The notes: a model not told the origin generated them from the sequence alone. Positions 41,936-52,080 are shown, numbered from the stretch's first letter. The stretch: DNA of 64,000 nucleotides from Pseudomonas lijiangensis (GCF_018968705.1 NZ_CP076668.1:3359001-3423000), one strand, 5' to 3'. Translations and numbers: made by a program.

Positions 41936-43096
41936 GTGGAAGGGCAACCCCTTGCCTGCTTTCAACCATTCATCGATACCGCTACCGGACGCATTGCCGG
42001 TGTTGAAGCTCTGGGAAGAATTCGTAAGGAAAACGGCCAGCTGGAATCGGTCGGTCCGCTTTTCTCCGACCCGAAAGTGCCTGCTGCCGGTCTGCGTCGT
42101 CTTGACCGGCTGATCCGGGACAACGCCCTGAGCCGCCTGCATGAAGCGCCCGATGACTGGTTTCTGAGCCTGAATATCTCGCCCCGATGGATCAGCCGTC
42201 TTCGACCCGGACAAGCCCTCCCCAGCCTCGATCAGTTGCATCGACACAACGTTCCTCCCGAGCGCATCGTGTTTGAAATAACCGAACTGGGCGGTGACAG
42301 TCAGTGCCTGACCGATGTCGTCGCACGCTATCGCGAGGCCGGGGCCCGTATCGCCATTGACGACTTCGGTGCCGGGTACTCGCAACTGGACCGCGTCCTG
42401 TCGCTGCAGCCGGACATTCTCAAACTCGACATGCGCCTGTTCCAGGCCGCAGCGCGGGGTGGCCCGAGCAGTGATGTGGTCAAGGCGCTGGCCCTGATGG
42501 CAGAAAAGACCGGGTGCTGGATCATTGCCGAAGGTGTGGAAACCGAGGCCGAACTGAATTTCGCCCTGGAATGCGGCTCGCGCTATGTGCAGGGTTATCT
42601 GTTCGCCAAGGGAGAGCTGGACTTTTTTGCCGCAGACACCTTCGTCACACAATTTGCCGAACTGCGAGACCGTTACGTCCTGCAGAAGGTCGCAGAACGT
42701 GCCCGGCTGATGGTGCTGCGCCAGCAACTGACGCAACTGATGCATCTGCTGCAACGCTGGGCCGAAAACAGACTGCCGGTCAGCGAATTGCCGCAGGTGC
42801 AGGACTATCCGTGGCTGCTGCGTTTCTATCAATGTGACCGGCACGGCACTCAACTCACGCCAAACCTGGAGTGGCTCAAGGGTGCCTGGCACGCCGACGC
42901 CCGCTATCTGGGGCACAACTGGTCCTGGCGACCTTATTTCTATCACCTTCTGGCAGAAGGCTGGGACGAACGCAGGCTGACCCTGTCCAACACCTATCGA
43001 GACGCCACCAGCAACCAGTATTGCCTGACTGCCGGGCAGTTCTTCGACAATGGCAATCGCCTTCTGCTGATCGATATCGATGCCGCCGGGCTGTGA
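41936..43096 (+). CDS. EAL-domain cyclic-di-GMP phosphodiesterase
   Basis: EAL enzymes hydrolyse cyclic-di-GMP. The 386-residue protein has its EAL domain first (residues about 1-235), with catalytic and metal-binding motifs intact: GVEALGRIR, SLNISPRW, FEITELG, AIDDFGAGYS, LKLDMRL and AEGVETE. The last 130 residues (WLKGAWHADARYLGHNWSWR, then SNTYRDATSNQYCLT) resemble the PAS/Cache-like C-terminal domain of YkuI-type EAL proteins. There is no membrane segment. Start is GTG at 41936 with GGAG six bases before it; the ATG two bases earlier is out of frame. Confidence 0.9.
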   Translation: MEGQPLACFQPFIDTATGRIAGVEALGRIRKENGQLESVGPLFSDPKVPAAGLRRLDRLIRDNALSRLHEAPDDWFLSLNISPRWISRLRPGQALPSLDQLHRHNVPPERIVFEITELGGDSQCLTDVVARYREAGARIAIDDFGAGYSQLDRVLSLQPDILKLDMRLFQAAARGGPSSDVVKALALMAEKTGCWIIAEGVETEAELNFALECGSRYVQGYLFAKGELDFFAADTFVTQFAELRDRYVLQKVAERARLMVLRQQLTQLMHLLQRWAENRLPVSELPQVQDYPWLLRFYQCDRHGTQLTPNLEWLKGAWHADARYLGHNWSWRPYFYHLLAEGWDERRLTLSNTYRDATSNQYCLTAGQFFDNGNRLLLIDIDAAGL

Positions 43097-43162
43097 CAGG
43101 CCTTGCGGTCCTGCGGCCGAACCGGGAAGCTAGACGGACTCGAAAACAACGGAGTGAACGCC

Positions 43163-44494
43163 TTGGATTGGCAGACCCTGCTTAACCGCGAACGACTCGG
43201 CAAGCCGCTGCATAGCCCTGAAGAACTGGGCCGCAGCCCTTTCCACAAAGACCATGACCGCATCATCTTCTCGGGCGCCTTCCGACGTCTGGGACGCAAG
43301 ACACAAGTCCACCCGGTTTCGAGCAACGACCATATCCATACGCGCCTGACCCACTCCCTGGAAGTCAGTTGCGTCGGACGCTCTCTGGGCATGCGCGTCG
43401 GTGAAACCCTGCGCAGCGCCCTGCCCGACTGGTGCGACCCCAGCGATCTGGGCATGGTGGTGCAGTCAGCCTGTCTGGCCCATGACATCGGCAATCCACC
43501 GTTCGGCCACTCCGGTGAAGACGCGATCCGCAACTGGTTCAATCAGGCTGCCCGGCGTGGCTGGCTCGATGCGATGAGTGAAACCGAGCGCAACGACTTC
43601 CTCAACTTCGAAGGCAACGCCCAGGGCTTTCGCGTCCTGACCCAGCTGGAATATCACCAGTTCGACGGCGGCACCCGTCTGACCTACGCCACGCTGGGGA
43701 CTTACCTCAAATACCCGTGGACGGCCCGGCATGCCGATTCTCTGGGTTACAAGAAGCACAAGTTCGGCTGCTACCAGAGCGAACTGCCGATCCTTGAGCA
43801 GATCGCCCATAAACTGGGCCTGCCGCAACTCGAAGATCAGCGCTGGGCACGCCATCCGCTGGTATACCTGATGGAGGCCGCCGATGACATCTGTTATGCC
43901 CTGATCGATCTGGAAGACGGCCTGGAAATGGACCTGCTGGACTACGCCGAGGTGGAGTCACTGCTGCTGGGCCTGGTGGGCGACGATCTGCCCGAAACCT
44001 ATCGCCAGCTCGGCCCCGGCGACTCGCGCCGACGCAAACTGGCCATTCTGCGCGGCAAGGCCATCGAGCACCTGACCAATGCCGCTGCCCGCGCCTTCGT
44101 CGAACAGCAGGACGCCCTGCTGGCAGGCACGCTTCCCGGCGATCTGGTGGAGCACATGCACGGTCCGGCAAAACGCTGTGTGCTGAACGCCAAGGACATG
44201 GCGCGCAAGAAGATTTTCCAGGACAAGCGCAAGACGCTGCATGAAATCGGTGCCTACACCACGCTGGAAATCCTGCTCAATGCGTTCTGCGGCGCAGCTG
44301 TCGAACAGTTCGGAGGACGTGCGCCTTCGTTCAAGAACCGGCGCATCCTTGACCTGCTGGGCAACAACGCACCCGATCCCAAAGCGCCTCTGCACACCTC
44401 GTTTCTGCGCATGATCGACTTCATCGCCGGCATGACCGACAGCTACGCCACCGAAATGGCCAGGGAAATGACTGGCCGCTCCGGGCAGATATAG
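43163..44494 (+). CDS. dgt: Deoxyguanosinetriphosphate triphosphohydrolase-like protein
   Basis: HD-domain enzymes of this family hydrolyse dNTPs to nucleoside and triphosphate. The 443-residue protein has [10 protein letters not shown], the first histidine in [11 protein letters not shown] and the HD pair in [16 protein letters not shown], with the usual C-terminal antiviral-type region. I chose the TTG start at 43163 (then [12 protein letters not shown]), which has GGAG eight bases upstream; the GTG three codons earlier sits on top of that binding site. Bacterial dGTPases are known to affect mutation rate and phage defence, but nothing here points to a defence role. Confidence 0.92.
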   Translation: MDWQTLLNRERLGKPLHSPEELGRSPFHKDHDRIIFSGAFRRLGRKTQVHPVSSNDHIHTRLTHSLEVSCVGRSLGMRVGETLRSALPDWCDPSDLGMVVQSACLAHDIGNPPFGHSGEDAIRNWFNQAARRGWLDAMSETERNDFLNFEGNAQGFRVLTQLEYHQFDGGTRLTYATLGTYLKYPWTARHADSLGYKKHKFGCYQSELPILEQIAHKLGLPQLEDQRWARHPLVYLMEAADDICYALIDLEDGLEMDLLDYAEVESLLLGLVGDDLPETYRQLGPGDSRRRKLAILRGKAIEHLTNAAARAFVEQQDALLAGTLPGDLVEHMHGPAKRCVLNAKDMARKKIFQDKRKTLHEIGAYTTLEILLNAFCGAAVEQFGGRAPSFKNRRILDLLGNNAPDPKAPLHTSFLRMIDFIAGMTDSYATEMAREMTGRSGQI

Positions 44495-44688
44495 CACTCG
44501 CCGGCCGGACACGCTTGCCTCATGTGCCCGGCCAGCCCACCCCATGCACAACAACTTCAGAAAAGGCCTACAAACAGGCCAAAAATGTCCTATCGCCTCT
44601 CCTTCGCAGCACCCTCAATAATCCAGCCACTTTAACTGCCGAACTGGCAAGCGCCAGCAAGGCACTCTGCCGCATTGCCGGAAACCTC

Positions 44689-45087
44689 ATGTTTAAAAAC
44701 GACTTGCGAATCCTGCTGGTAGAGGATCACCCTTTTCAACTGATCGCCACCCAGATCCTGCTGAACAATCAAGGATACTTCCTGCTGACGCCAGCCCTGA
44801 ACGCCCTGGAGGCCATGGCCGCCATGGAGCGCAGCCCGCAACCCTACGACCTGATCCTCTGCGACCAGTGTCTCCCCGAGCAAATGGGCTTCGACCTGAT
44901 CGATCAGGCCTATAAACAGGGCTTCATCCGGCATGCCATCGTCCTCAGTGGCCTTGACCCGGCGCACCTGCATGAACTGGAGCAGCAGGCCCTTGCACGC
45001 GGAATCCCTCTGCTGGGCTGCCTGAGCAAACCCCTTCATGGTCCTGATCTTTCCAGCCTGCTGGCCAAGCTGCCTGCCAGAAGCTGA
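44689..45087 (+). CDS. Stand-alone response-regulator receiver protein
   Basis: The 132-residue protein is one receiver domain: acidic pair ED in LLVEDHPFQLI, phosphoacceptor Asp59 in LILCDQCLPEQMGFD, and the conserved lysine in CLSKPLHG. There is no output domain. It precedes, after a 333-base gap, a LuxR-type regulator and a BvgS-like kinase, and may compete for phosphate, like RocR-type or CheY-like partners, although RocR also has an EAL domain and this does not. Confidence 0.88.
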   Translation: MFKNDLRILLVEDHPFQLIATQILLNNQGYFLLTPALNALEAMAAMERSPQPYDLILCDQCLPEQMGFDLIDQAYKQGFIRHAIVLSGLDPAHLHELEQQALARGIPLLGCLSKPLHGPDLSSLLAKLPARS

Positions 45088-45420
45088 TTTCAAGCACGCC
45101 CCTCCATACCCGATTCCAGGAGCGATCAGACTGGCGTTACGCCAGCGAATGCACTTTTACACTGTAGGCAGTTTACGATTGTGTTGAAGGGTAATTCCGA
45201 AACGCGATAAACAACATAAAACCCAATAACTAATCTGCACACTGGAACAGATTGAAATTTTTTAAAAACTTAAATCCTTGCGTGGGCTTTTACGTACTCC
45301 AATACTCTAATTACTGTAGGAACTTTCCTATATACGCCTGCCGGGCGGGTCCATTCATGTGCCTGCCCGAACATCTGAGCTAAGGTGCGCGCTTTCTTCG
45401 CTGCTTGTATGGATTGAATT
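45088..45420. other. AT-rich intergenic region before the two-component operon
   Basis: These 333 bases hold no gene. The middle is AT-rich (45190-45280). An EvgA/BvgA-like repeat lies at 45315-45332, and GCCTGCCGGGCGGG with CCTGCCCG further on (45337-45370) could form a hairpin in the leader. Confidence 0.55.
45315..45332. promoter_or_regulatory. EvgA/BvgA-like inverted repeat upstream of the LuxR-type regulator
   Basis: TGTAGGAA (45315-45322) and TTCCTATA (45325-45332) pair at seven of eight bases with a two-base centre. BvgA sites contain TTTCCTA heptads and EvgA sites contain TGTAGGAA halves, and the regulator belongs to that family. The site lies about 89 bases upstream of the regulator start, so autoregulation is possible. 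Confidence 0.5.
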
Positions 45421-46047
45421 ATGAACTCAGTTTTTATCATCGACGATCATCCCGTTATTCGCCTGGCCGTCAGGATGCTGTTGGAAAACGAAAACTATGA
45501 AGTGGTCGGCGAAACAGATAACGGTGTGGATGCCATGCAGATGGTCCGCGAATGCATGCCTGACCTGATCATCCTCGACATCAGCATCCCCAAGCTCGAT
45601 GGCCTGGAAGTACTGGCCCGCTTCAACAGCATGGGCCTGTCATCGAAGATTCTGGTGCTGACCTCGCAAACTCCGAACATATTCGCCATTCGCTGCATGC
45701 AATCCGGTGCTGCCGGCTATGTCTGCAAACAGGAAGACCTGAGCGAACTGCTGAGTTCTGTAAAAGCGGTATTATCCGGCTACAATTACTTTCCCAGTCA
45801 GGCACTGACTCCGGCCGTTCGCGAAGATGGGCAGCCCAGCGAAATAGAACTCTTCAAGCTGGTGAATGATCGCGAATTGATGGTACTGCAATTATTTGCC
45901 CAGGGCCGTTCCAACAAGGAAATTGCCAAGGGCATGTTCCTCAGCAACAAGACCGTCAGTACTTACAAGACACGACTCATGCAAAAGCTGAAAACCAAGA
46001 CCTTGGTAGAACTTATCGAGATGGCAAAACGCAACGCGCTAGTGTGA
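45421..46047 (+). CDS. LuxR-type response regulator, BvgA/EvgA-like
   Basis: The 208-residue protein has a receiver domain (VFIIDDHPVIR, phosphoacceptor Asp53 in LIILDISIPKLDG, lysine in VCKQEDL) and a C-terminal LuxR/GerE helix-turn-helix (VNDRELMVLQLFAQGRSNKE, then FLSNKTVSTYKTRL). It resembles BvgA, EvgA and RocA1. The kinase gene downstream overlaps it by four bases, so the pair is translationally coupled. The signal and targets are unknown. Confidence 0.93.
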   Translation: MNSVFIIDDHPVIRLAVRMLLENENYEVVGETDNGVDAMQMVRECMPDLIILDISIPKLDGLEVLARFNSMGLSSKILVLTSQTPNIFAIRCMQSGAAGYVCKQEDLSELLSSVKAVLSGYNYFPSQALTPAVREDGQPSEIELFKLVNDRELMVLQLFAQGRSNKEIAKGMFLSNKTVSTYKTRLMQKLKTKTLVELIEMAKRNALV

Positions 46048-49000
46048 GAACCCGGATGCCCAAGCGCTTGAAAAACTTTCTGATACTGGCAACGAGCATA
46101 TGTCTAGGCTGGGGTACATATACCAACCTTGAGGCAGCAGACCACTACACGCTGCTCGGCCGCTCAAACCCGGCTCACATGGATGTGAAGCTAGACGCCG
46201 CCCAGTGGCAATGGGTGCGCAGCAAGCGTGAACTGATCCTCGGCACCTCGGCACCGGATTACCCGCCCTTCGACATCACCATTTCCGGCAATGACTACGA
46301 AGGCATCACGGCCGATTACGCCAGCATCATATCCCGGGCACTGGACCTCCCCCTCAAGGTCCAGCGTTTCGAAAACCGCGAGGCCGCGATGAACGCCCTC
46401 ATAACCGGCCAGATAGACCTGCTGGGCAGCGCCAATGGCTTTGAGGCCATGGACCGCTCTATCAGGCTTTCAACACCCTACGCCGTGGACCAACCCGTCC
46501 TGCTGGTACGCACAGGCGATACCCGCTCACTGACAGATGGCCTCAAGGGCATGCGCCTGAGCATGGTCTATCACTATCTGCCACTGGCCGATGTCAAGGC
46601 GCTGTACCCCGAAGCCATCCTGCAGACCTACCCCTCTTTCCAGAACGCCATCAATGCCGTGGCCTTCAATCAGGCCGATGTCTTTCTCGGCGACACCATT
46701 TCCACGCAATACATCATCAACAAGGGCTATCTGAACAATGTGAAAATGGCCAGTTTCGGCAAGCACGAAGCCAACGGCTTCAGCTTTGCCACAAACCACG
46801 AAAACACCCAGTTGCTGGACATTGTCAACCAGACACTCAAGGCCATCCCGGTGGATGAGCGCATCGACATCTCCAAGCGCTGGGGCGCTGGCAGCGACAT
46901 GCTGCTGACCGACCAGAAGCTGCAACTGACACAACGCGAGGAGCGCTGGATTACCCGGCATCCCACAGTACGGGTCGTAGTCAACGAAACCTATGCACCC
47001 TTGACCTTCTATGATGCCAACGGCAATTTCCGTGGCATCACTGCCGACCTGCTTGAGCTGATACGCCTGCGTACCGGCCTGCGATTCGAGATCGTAAGGG
47101 CATCCAGCTCAAGCGACATGATGAATCAGGTTGCTCAGGGTCAGGCCGACATGATCGGAGCCATGGTGTCGAGCGACGAGCGTGGAGACCGGTTCAGCTT
47201 CAGTCGCCCCTACATCGACAACTCCTTTGTCCTGATCACCCGCAAGGGTGAAAAAGCCCCGACCTATCTGGAACAGATGGACAACCTGCATATCGCGGTC
47301 ATCCAGGGCAGCCCGATACTGCAATGGCTGCGACGCGAACACCCCGATATCGTCATCGTGGAAATAGACAATCCATTCCAGGCGCTGGACATGCTGGCCA
47401 CAGGCAAGGTGGAAGGCGCAGTCACCTCCCTGCTCAGCGCCAACTACTTTCTGTCTTCCGGCGTCTTCGAGGGGCAACTGCAGATCACCGCCACCGTTGG
47501 CGAGGACCCTGCCCTGATCTCGATGGCCACCTCACGCAACGCACGGGAACTGAGCTCGATTCTCGACAAGGCACTGGCGAGCATTGCGCCACAGGACCTG
47601 GCAATCATCAATAATCGCTGGCGCTCGTATACCCCTGTCGGTGGCAACTGGCACAACTACCAGCGCCTCATCTACCAGATCCTGGCCGGTGCAGGCCTGC
47701 TTCTGCTCGGTCTGCTGGTCTGGAATGCCTACATGCGCCGCCAGATAAAACAGCGCGAAACGGCAGAGCGGGCACTGGGCGATCAGCTTGAATTCATGAG
47801 CGCGCTGGTCAACGGCACGCCGCACCCGATCTATGTCCGTGATCGGGAAGGCCTGCTGCGCATGTGCAACGACAGCTACCTCGATGTCTTCGAGGCCCGT
47901 CGTGAAGACATCATCGGCAAAAGCGCTACCGAAGGCGTACTGAGCAACGCCTTCGAGGCCAGCGAGTACGCCGCCGACTACAAGCGCGTCATGGCCAGCG
48001 GCACACCCCTGATTCTCGACCGGACACTGCATATCGGCGAACGCCGGTTGACCATCTATCACTGGATCCTGCCGTTTCGCGACTCCCTGGCCCAAGTCCA
48101 AGGCATCATCGGCGGCTGGATCGATATCAGCGAACGCCGCAGGTTGATCGAAGAACTGCAGTCGGCCAAGGAACAGGCCGATGATGCCAACCGGGCAAAG
48201 AGCACCTTTCTCGCGACCATGAGCCACGAAATACGCACGCCCATGAACGCAGTCATCGGCATGCTGGAGCTGGCACTCAAACGTGCCGATCAGGGTGTGC
48301 TGGAACGCTCTGCCATCGAAGTCGCCTACAGTTCGGCCAAGGACATGCTGGACCTCATCGGCGATATCCTCGATATCGCCCGCATCGAATCCGGACGCCT
48401 GACCCTGAGCCCCGAGCGAGCCAATCTGCGGCAACTGGTGGAGTCTGTCACCCGGGTGTTCGAGAGTCTGGCCCGGCAGAAGAAACTGAGCCTGGTGCTG
48501 GAGCTCGACAGTCGGGCCAACACCGATGTTCTGATCGACCCGCTGCGCTTCAAACAGATCCTGTCCAACCTGATCAGCAACGCAATCAAGTTCACCCAGC
48601 AGGGCCAGGTCAGCGTCACCCTGAAAGCGGAAAAGGGCTCCAGCAGTCAGCAACTGCACCTGAGCGTGACCGTGCAGGACAGCGGGATCGGCATCAGCGC
48701 AGAAGATCAGCGGCGTCTGTTCGAGCCTTTTGCCCAGGCCGACAATCAGGCACGCATGGCGCGTACCGGTGCCGGGCTGGGGCTCGTGATCTGCCGCAGC
48801 CTCTGCCAGATGATGGGCGGCACCCTGACCCTGAATAGCGAGCCGGGCCGGGGAACCCAAGTGCACATGACTCTGGATCTGACCACCCTGGAACCGCTGG
48901 CCATCGCCACGCCAGTGGAAGAAGCCTCACTGCCGCCCGGCACGCCCTTGAACATCCTGATCGTCGACGATCACCCCGCCAACCGGTTGCTGCTTTGTCA

Positions 49001-49700
49001 GCAACTGGGTTTTCTCGGCCATCATTGTGAAGTGGCCGAACAGGGAGCCCAAGGGCTCGAGAACTGGCTGGCCGGATCGTTCGATCTGGTGGTGGCCGAC
49101 TGCAACATGCCGGTCATGAATGGCTACGACCTCACCCGCGCCATAAGAGCCCATGAACAGAGCAAAAACCTTGTTCCCTGCATCGTCTGGGGCTTCACTG
49201 CCAATGCCTTGCCCGAGGAAATCCAGCGTTGCCTTGAAGCAGGCATGGACGACTGTCTGTTCAAGCCCATAGGCCTGACGACACTCAGCGAGCGACTGGC
49301 CAAAATCCCCGTACGCTCTGCACCTGCTGCCCCCTTCAACCTGAACAGTCTCAGCAACCTGACCGCAGGCCGGGCAGAAATGATGCAGCGCCTGCTTACG
49401 CAACTGCTGCACAGCAGCCGGGAGGACCGCAAGGCCCTGGGCGACCTCATGACCCGTGGTGACCACAAGAACATTGGCGAAATGGCTCATCGCATCAAGG
49501 GTGCAGCGCGAATCATTGGCGCATCGCGGGTGATCGAAAGTTGCGAGGCCCTTGAGCATGCCTGCTCGCCGGGTACTGAGCCCCATGTCCTGGAGGCCTG
49601 TCACAAGGAACTGAACGCCGCCATGCTTGATCTCGAAGAGGCGTTGATCAGCCAGCAACCAGAAGATCGCGAGCAAGAAGAGAAAGGGAAGCAACAGTGA
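46044..49700 (+). CDS. BvgS-like hybrid sensor histidine kinase
   Basis: The 1218-residue protein has a signal/anchor, two periplasmic Venus-flytrap (SBP_bac_3) domains (about 60-280 and 300-535), a membrane helix (LIYQILAGAGLLLLGLLVWN, about 545-565), a PAS domain, HisKA with His728 in SHEIRTPMN, an ATPase domain with SNAIKFT and GAGLGLVI, a receiver with Asp1019 in VVADCNMPVMNG and an HPt domain with His1149 in MAHRIKGAAR. This is the full BvgS/EvgS phosphorelay order. Start is GTG at 46044, overlapping the regulator stop (GTGA); ATG at 46056 is possible. Confidence 0.94.
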   Translation: MRTRMPKRLKNFLILATSICLGWGTYTNLEAADHYTLLGRSNPAHMDVKLDAAQWQWVRSKRELILGTSAPDYPPFDITISGNDYEGITADYASIISRALDLPLKVQRFENREAAMNALITGQIDLLGSANGFEAMDRSIRLSTPYAVDQPVLLVRTGDTRSLTDGLKGMRLSMVYHYLPLADVKALYPEAILQTYPSFQNAINAVAFNQADVFLGDTISTQYIINKGYLNNVKMASFGKHEANGFSFATNHENTQLLDIVNQTLKAIPVDERIDISKRWGAGSDMLLTDQKLQLTQREERWITRHPTVRVVVNETYAPLTFYDANGNFRGITADLLELIRLRTGLRFEIVRASSSSDMMNQVAQGQADMIGAMVSSDERGDRFSFSRPYIDNSFVLITRKGEKAPTYLEQMDNLHIAVIQGSPILQWLRREHPDIVIVEIDNPFQALDMLATGKVEGAVTSLLSANYFLSSGVFEGQLQITATVGEDPALISMATSRNARELSSILDKALASIAPQDLAIINNRWRSYTPVGGNWHNYQRLIYQILAGAGLLLLGLLVWNAYMRRQIKQRETAERALGDQLEFMSALVNGTPHPIYVRDREGLLRMCNDSYLDVFEARREDIIGKSATEGVLSNAFEASEYAADYKRVMASGTPLILDRTLHIGERRLTIYHWILPFRDSLAQVQGIIGGWIDISERRRLIEELQSAKEQADDANRAKSTFLATMSHEIRTPMNAVIGMLELALKRADQGVLERSAIEVAYSSAKDMLDLIGDILDIARIESGRLTLSPERANLRQLVESVTRVFESLARQKKLSLVLELDSRANTDVLIDPLRFKQILSNLISNAIKFTQQGQVSVTLKAEKGSSSQQLHLSVTVQDSGIGISAEDQRRLFEPFAQADNQARMARTGAGLGLVICRSLCQMMGGTLTLNSEPGRGTQVHMTLDLTTLEPLAIATPVEEASLPPGTPLNILIVDDHPANRLLLCQQLGFLGHHCEVAEQGAQGLENWLAGSFDLVVADCNMPVMNGYDLTRAIRAHEQSKNLVPCIVWGFTANALPEEIQRCLEAGMDDCLFKPIGLTTLSERLAKIPVRSAPAAPFNLNSLSNLTAGRAEMMQRLLTQLLHSSREDRKALGDLMTRGDHKNIGEMAHRIKGAARIIGASRVIESCEALEHACSPGTEPHVLEACHKELNAAMLDLEEALISQQPEDREQEEKGKQQ

Positions 49701-49763
49701 AACAGGCACCGTCACCGCTTAACTGGTAGACTGCGCCCCGAAATTACCTAAGAGGATCGCTTC

Positions 49764-50108
49764 ATGGCCACTAACCGCTCCCGTCGTCTGCGCAAAAAGC
49801 TCTGTGTGGACGAGTTCCAGGAATTGGGCTTCGAGCTCAATCTGGAATTCAAAGAAGATCTGGATGACGAGGCAGTTGACGCCTTCCTGGACGCTTTCCT
49901 GACAGAAGCCATGGACGCGAACGGTCTGGACTACGTTGGCGGCGATGACTACGGTCTGGTTTGCCTGGCTGATCGCGGTTCGGTCAGCGAAGAGCAACGC
50001 GCTGCTGTAGAAGCATGGCTCAAAGGCCGCAGCGAAGTAGTCAAGGTTGAAGTCAGCCCGCTGCTGGACGCCTGGTATCCGGAAAAGCCGATCAATCCGG
50101 CTGCGTGA
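49764..50108 (+). CDS. YggL-family 50S ribosome-binding protein
   Basis: The 114-residue protein begins MATNRSRRLRKKLCVDEFQE and contains the acidic FELNLEFKEDLDDEAVDAF region of the YggL family (DUF469), small proteins reported to associate with the 50S subunit. AAGAGGAT lies upstream of the ATG. The gene stands alone and has its own terminator. Confidence 0.92.
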   Translation: MATNRSRRLRKKLCVDEFQELGFELNLEFKEDLDDEAVDAFLDAFLTEAMDANGLDYVGGDDYGLVCLADRGSVSEEQRAAVEAWLKGRSEVVKVEVSPLLDAWYPEKPINPAA

Positions 50109-50414
50109 TCCAGAAGCAGACTGTGCGAACAGGTCTGCGACATTCAACAAATGCCCCGACTTGTCGGGGCATTTGTTTTTCCGGGCTGCAAAGAGAACCT
50201 TTCATGCCCGCGCACTGCTTTTTACCTACAACAAAAAAATCCTGTTACAACCCCATGCCACAACCCACGCGGGCCCGGCTTCGGGCATAATGCCGTTCTG
50301 TTACAGCGCTGGCCTTGTGTTATTACCGTTCGGCCTCAGGCGTCTATCATTGTTACCGAGGGAATTCATCCATGCCCTCTTTTTGTTCCCCTTCTTTGCT
50401 GTAGGGTTTTCTTG
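50109..50414. other. Intergenic region yggL / dacB
   Basis: These 306 bases hold the yggL terminator at the left. The rest is the dacB upstream region, with a possible -10 CATAAT at 50286-50291 in GGGCATAATGCC. I see no further gene. Confidence 0.55.
50148..50180 (+). terminator. Rho-independent terminator after yggL
   Basis: CAAATGCCCCGAC (50148-50160) and GTCGGGGCATTTG (50163-50175) are perfect 13-base complements, followed by TTTTT. Confidence 0.94.
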
Positions 50415-51884
50415 ATGATCAAATCTTTGCGTCCACTGCTTCTCGCCTCTTTTCTCCTGCCTCTGGCACTTCCTGTACATGCAGCCGTCATCAACACCAC
50501 TCTTCCCCCCAAGGTCCAGCAAGCCCTCAAGGCCAGCAAGCTCAACGACAACGCATTGTCGGTGGTGATGCTGCCGCTTAACGGTCCTGGTACCCCGACA
50601 GTCTTCAATGCCGATGTTTCCGTGAACCCGGCATCGACCATGAAGCTGATCACCACCTATGCCGCGCTGGAAATCCTCGGCCCGACTCACCAGTGGCGAA
50701 CCGAATTCTTCACAGACGGCACCCTGAGCAATGGCGTTCTGCAAGGCAACCTGTACCTCAAGGGCGGCGGCGATCCCAAGCTCAACATGGAAAAGCTCTG
50801 GTTGCTGATGCGTGACCTGCGCGCCAATGGCGTACAGCAGGTGACGGGCGATCTGGTGCTGGACCGCAGCCATTTCGTGCAGCCTCGACTGCCCGAGTTC
50901 AATGATGACGGCAATGACGATAACAAGCCGTTCCTGGTCAAACCCGACTCGCTGATGGTCAACCTCAAGGCCTTGCGCTTCGTCACCCGTAACGATGACG
51001 GCAAGATCCGTATTTCTGTCGAGCCGCCCATTGCGAGCATCCGGGTCGACAACCAGGTCAAAGCGCTGGCGTCCAAGCAATGCACTGGCGATGTACGCTA
51101 CAACCCGGTTCCACAGCCTGATGGCAGCGTCAATGTGACGGTCAGTGGCCAGTTGGGTAATGGTTGCAACTCCCAGACCTACCTTTCGCTGCTCGACCAC
51201 CCGACCTACGCTGCTGGCGCGGTACGGGCCATCTGGCAGGAACTGGGTGGCAGCATCCTGGGCAAGGACCGTGTCGATGTCGTGCCGGGCAATGCCAAGC
51301 TGCTGGCCAAGGCATTCTCGCCGGATCTGGTTGAAGTGATCCGCGACATCAACAAATACAGCAACAACACCATGGCGCAACAACTGTTCCTGAGCCTGGG
51401 ACAAGAGTTTCGCAATGATGCAGACGGCGATGACGCAAAGGCCGCACAGCGGGTGATCCGTCAGTGGCTGGCGAAAAAAGGCATTACCGCACCGCATCTG
51501 GTCATGGAGAACGGCTCGGGCCTTTCCCGTGCCGAGCGCGTCAGCGCCCGTGAAATGGCAATCATCCTGCAGGCCGCATGGCGCAGCCCATACGCTGCCG
51601 AGTTCATGAGTTCAATGCCTCTGGTGGGCATGGACGGCACCATGCGCAAGCGCCTGAAACGCACGCCACTGCTGGGCGAAGCCCATATCAAGACCGGTAC
51701 GCTGAATACAGTGCGGGCCATTGCCGGCTTCAGCCGTGACAGCAATGGCAATACCTGGGCGGTGGTGGCGATTCTCAACGACCCACGTCCGTTTGGTGCG
51801 TCATCGATTCTGGACGAGGTGCTGGTGGATCTGTATCGCCAACCGAAACTGAACAACAGTACGGTTTCCATCCTGCAGCCCTGA
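50415..51884 (+). CDS. dacB: D-alanyl-D-alanine carboxypeptidase/endopeptidase (PBP4)
   Basis: DacB trims and cleaves peptidoglycan cross-links in the periplasm. The 489-residue protein has a signal peptide (LLLASFLLPLALPVHAA) and the three serine-protease motifs of class C penicillin-binding proteins: SxxK as NPASTMKLITT, SxN as KYSNNTMAQ and KTG as AHIKTGTLNTV. A 200-residue insertion between SxxK and SxN is normal for PBP4. AGGG lies upstream of the start at 50415; earlier in-frame ATGs give no signal peptide. In Pseudomonas, loss of PBP4 is known to trigger AmpC beta-lactamase. Confidence 0.95.
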   Translation: MIKSLRPLLLASFLLPLALPVHAAVINTTLPPKVQQALKASKLNDNALSVVMLPLNGPGTPTVFNADVSVNPASTMKLITTYAALEILGPTHQWRTEFFTDGTLSNGVLQGNLYLKGGGDPKLNMEKLWLLMRDLRANGVQQVTGDLVLDRSHFVQPRLPEFNDDGNDDNKPFLVKPDSLMVNLKALRFVTRNDDGKIRISVEPPIASIRVDNQVKALASKQCTGDVRYNPVPQPDGSVNVTVSGQLGNGCNSQTYLSLLDHPTYAAGAVRAIWQELGGSILGKDRVDVVPGNAKLLAKAFSPDLVEVIRDINKYSNNTMAQQLFLSLGQEFRNDADGDDAKAAQRVIRQWLAKKGITAPHLVMENGSGLSRAERVSAREMAIILQAAWRSPYAAEFMSSMPLVGMDGTMRKRLKRTPLLGEAHIKTGTLNTVRAIAGFSRDSNGNTWAVVAILNDPRPFGASSILDEVLVDLYRQPKLNNSTVSILQP

Positions 51885-51944
51885 TCTGCCAGGTTACCGG
51901 TAGGAGATCACCCGGCGCCTCGGTGCCGAATGGCTGGCAATGAT

Positions 51945-52034
51945 GTGGGAGGCAGCTTGCTGGCGACTGGCAATTTGAAGCCGATAAACATTCTTTGGTT
52001 TCACGGGTGCTGTCGCCAGCAAGCTGCCTCCCAC
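51945..52034. repeat. Palindromic repeat (REPIN type), fourth copy
   Basis: Arms 51945-51967 (starting GTGGGAGGCAGCTTGCTGG) and 52012-52034 are perfect 23-base reverse complements with a 44-base centre. It lies between convergent dacB and the GGDEF gene. Confidence 0.87.
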
Positions 52035-52080
52035 AGTCACCGACCTGACTTGGCAATACCTTACGCAGAAAGAGCCAATA

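Noticed and set aside
43163..44494. dGTPase as an anti-phage defence gene
   Set aside because: Its neighbours are housekeeping and signalling genes, with no defence cluster or mobile element.
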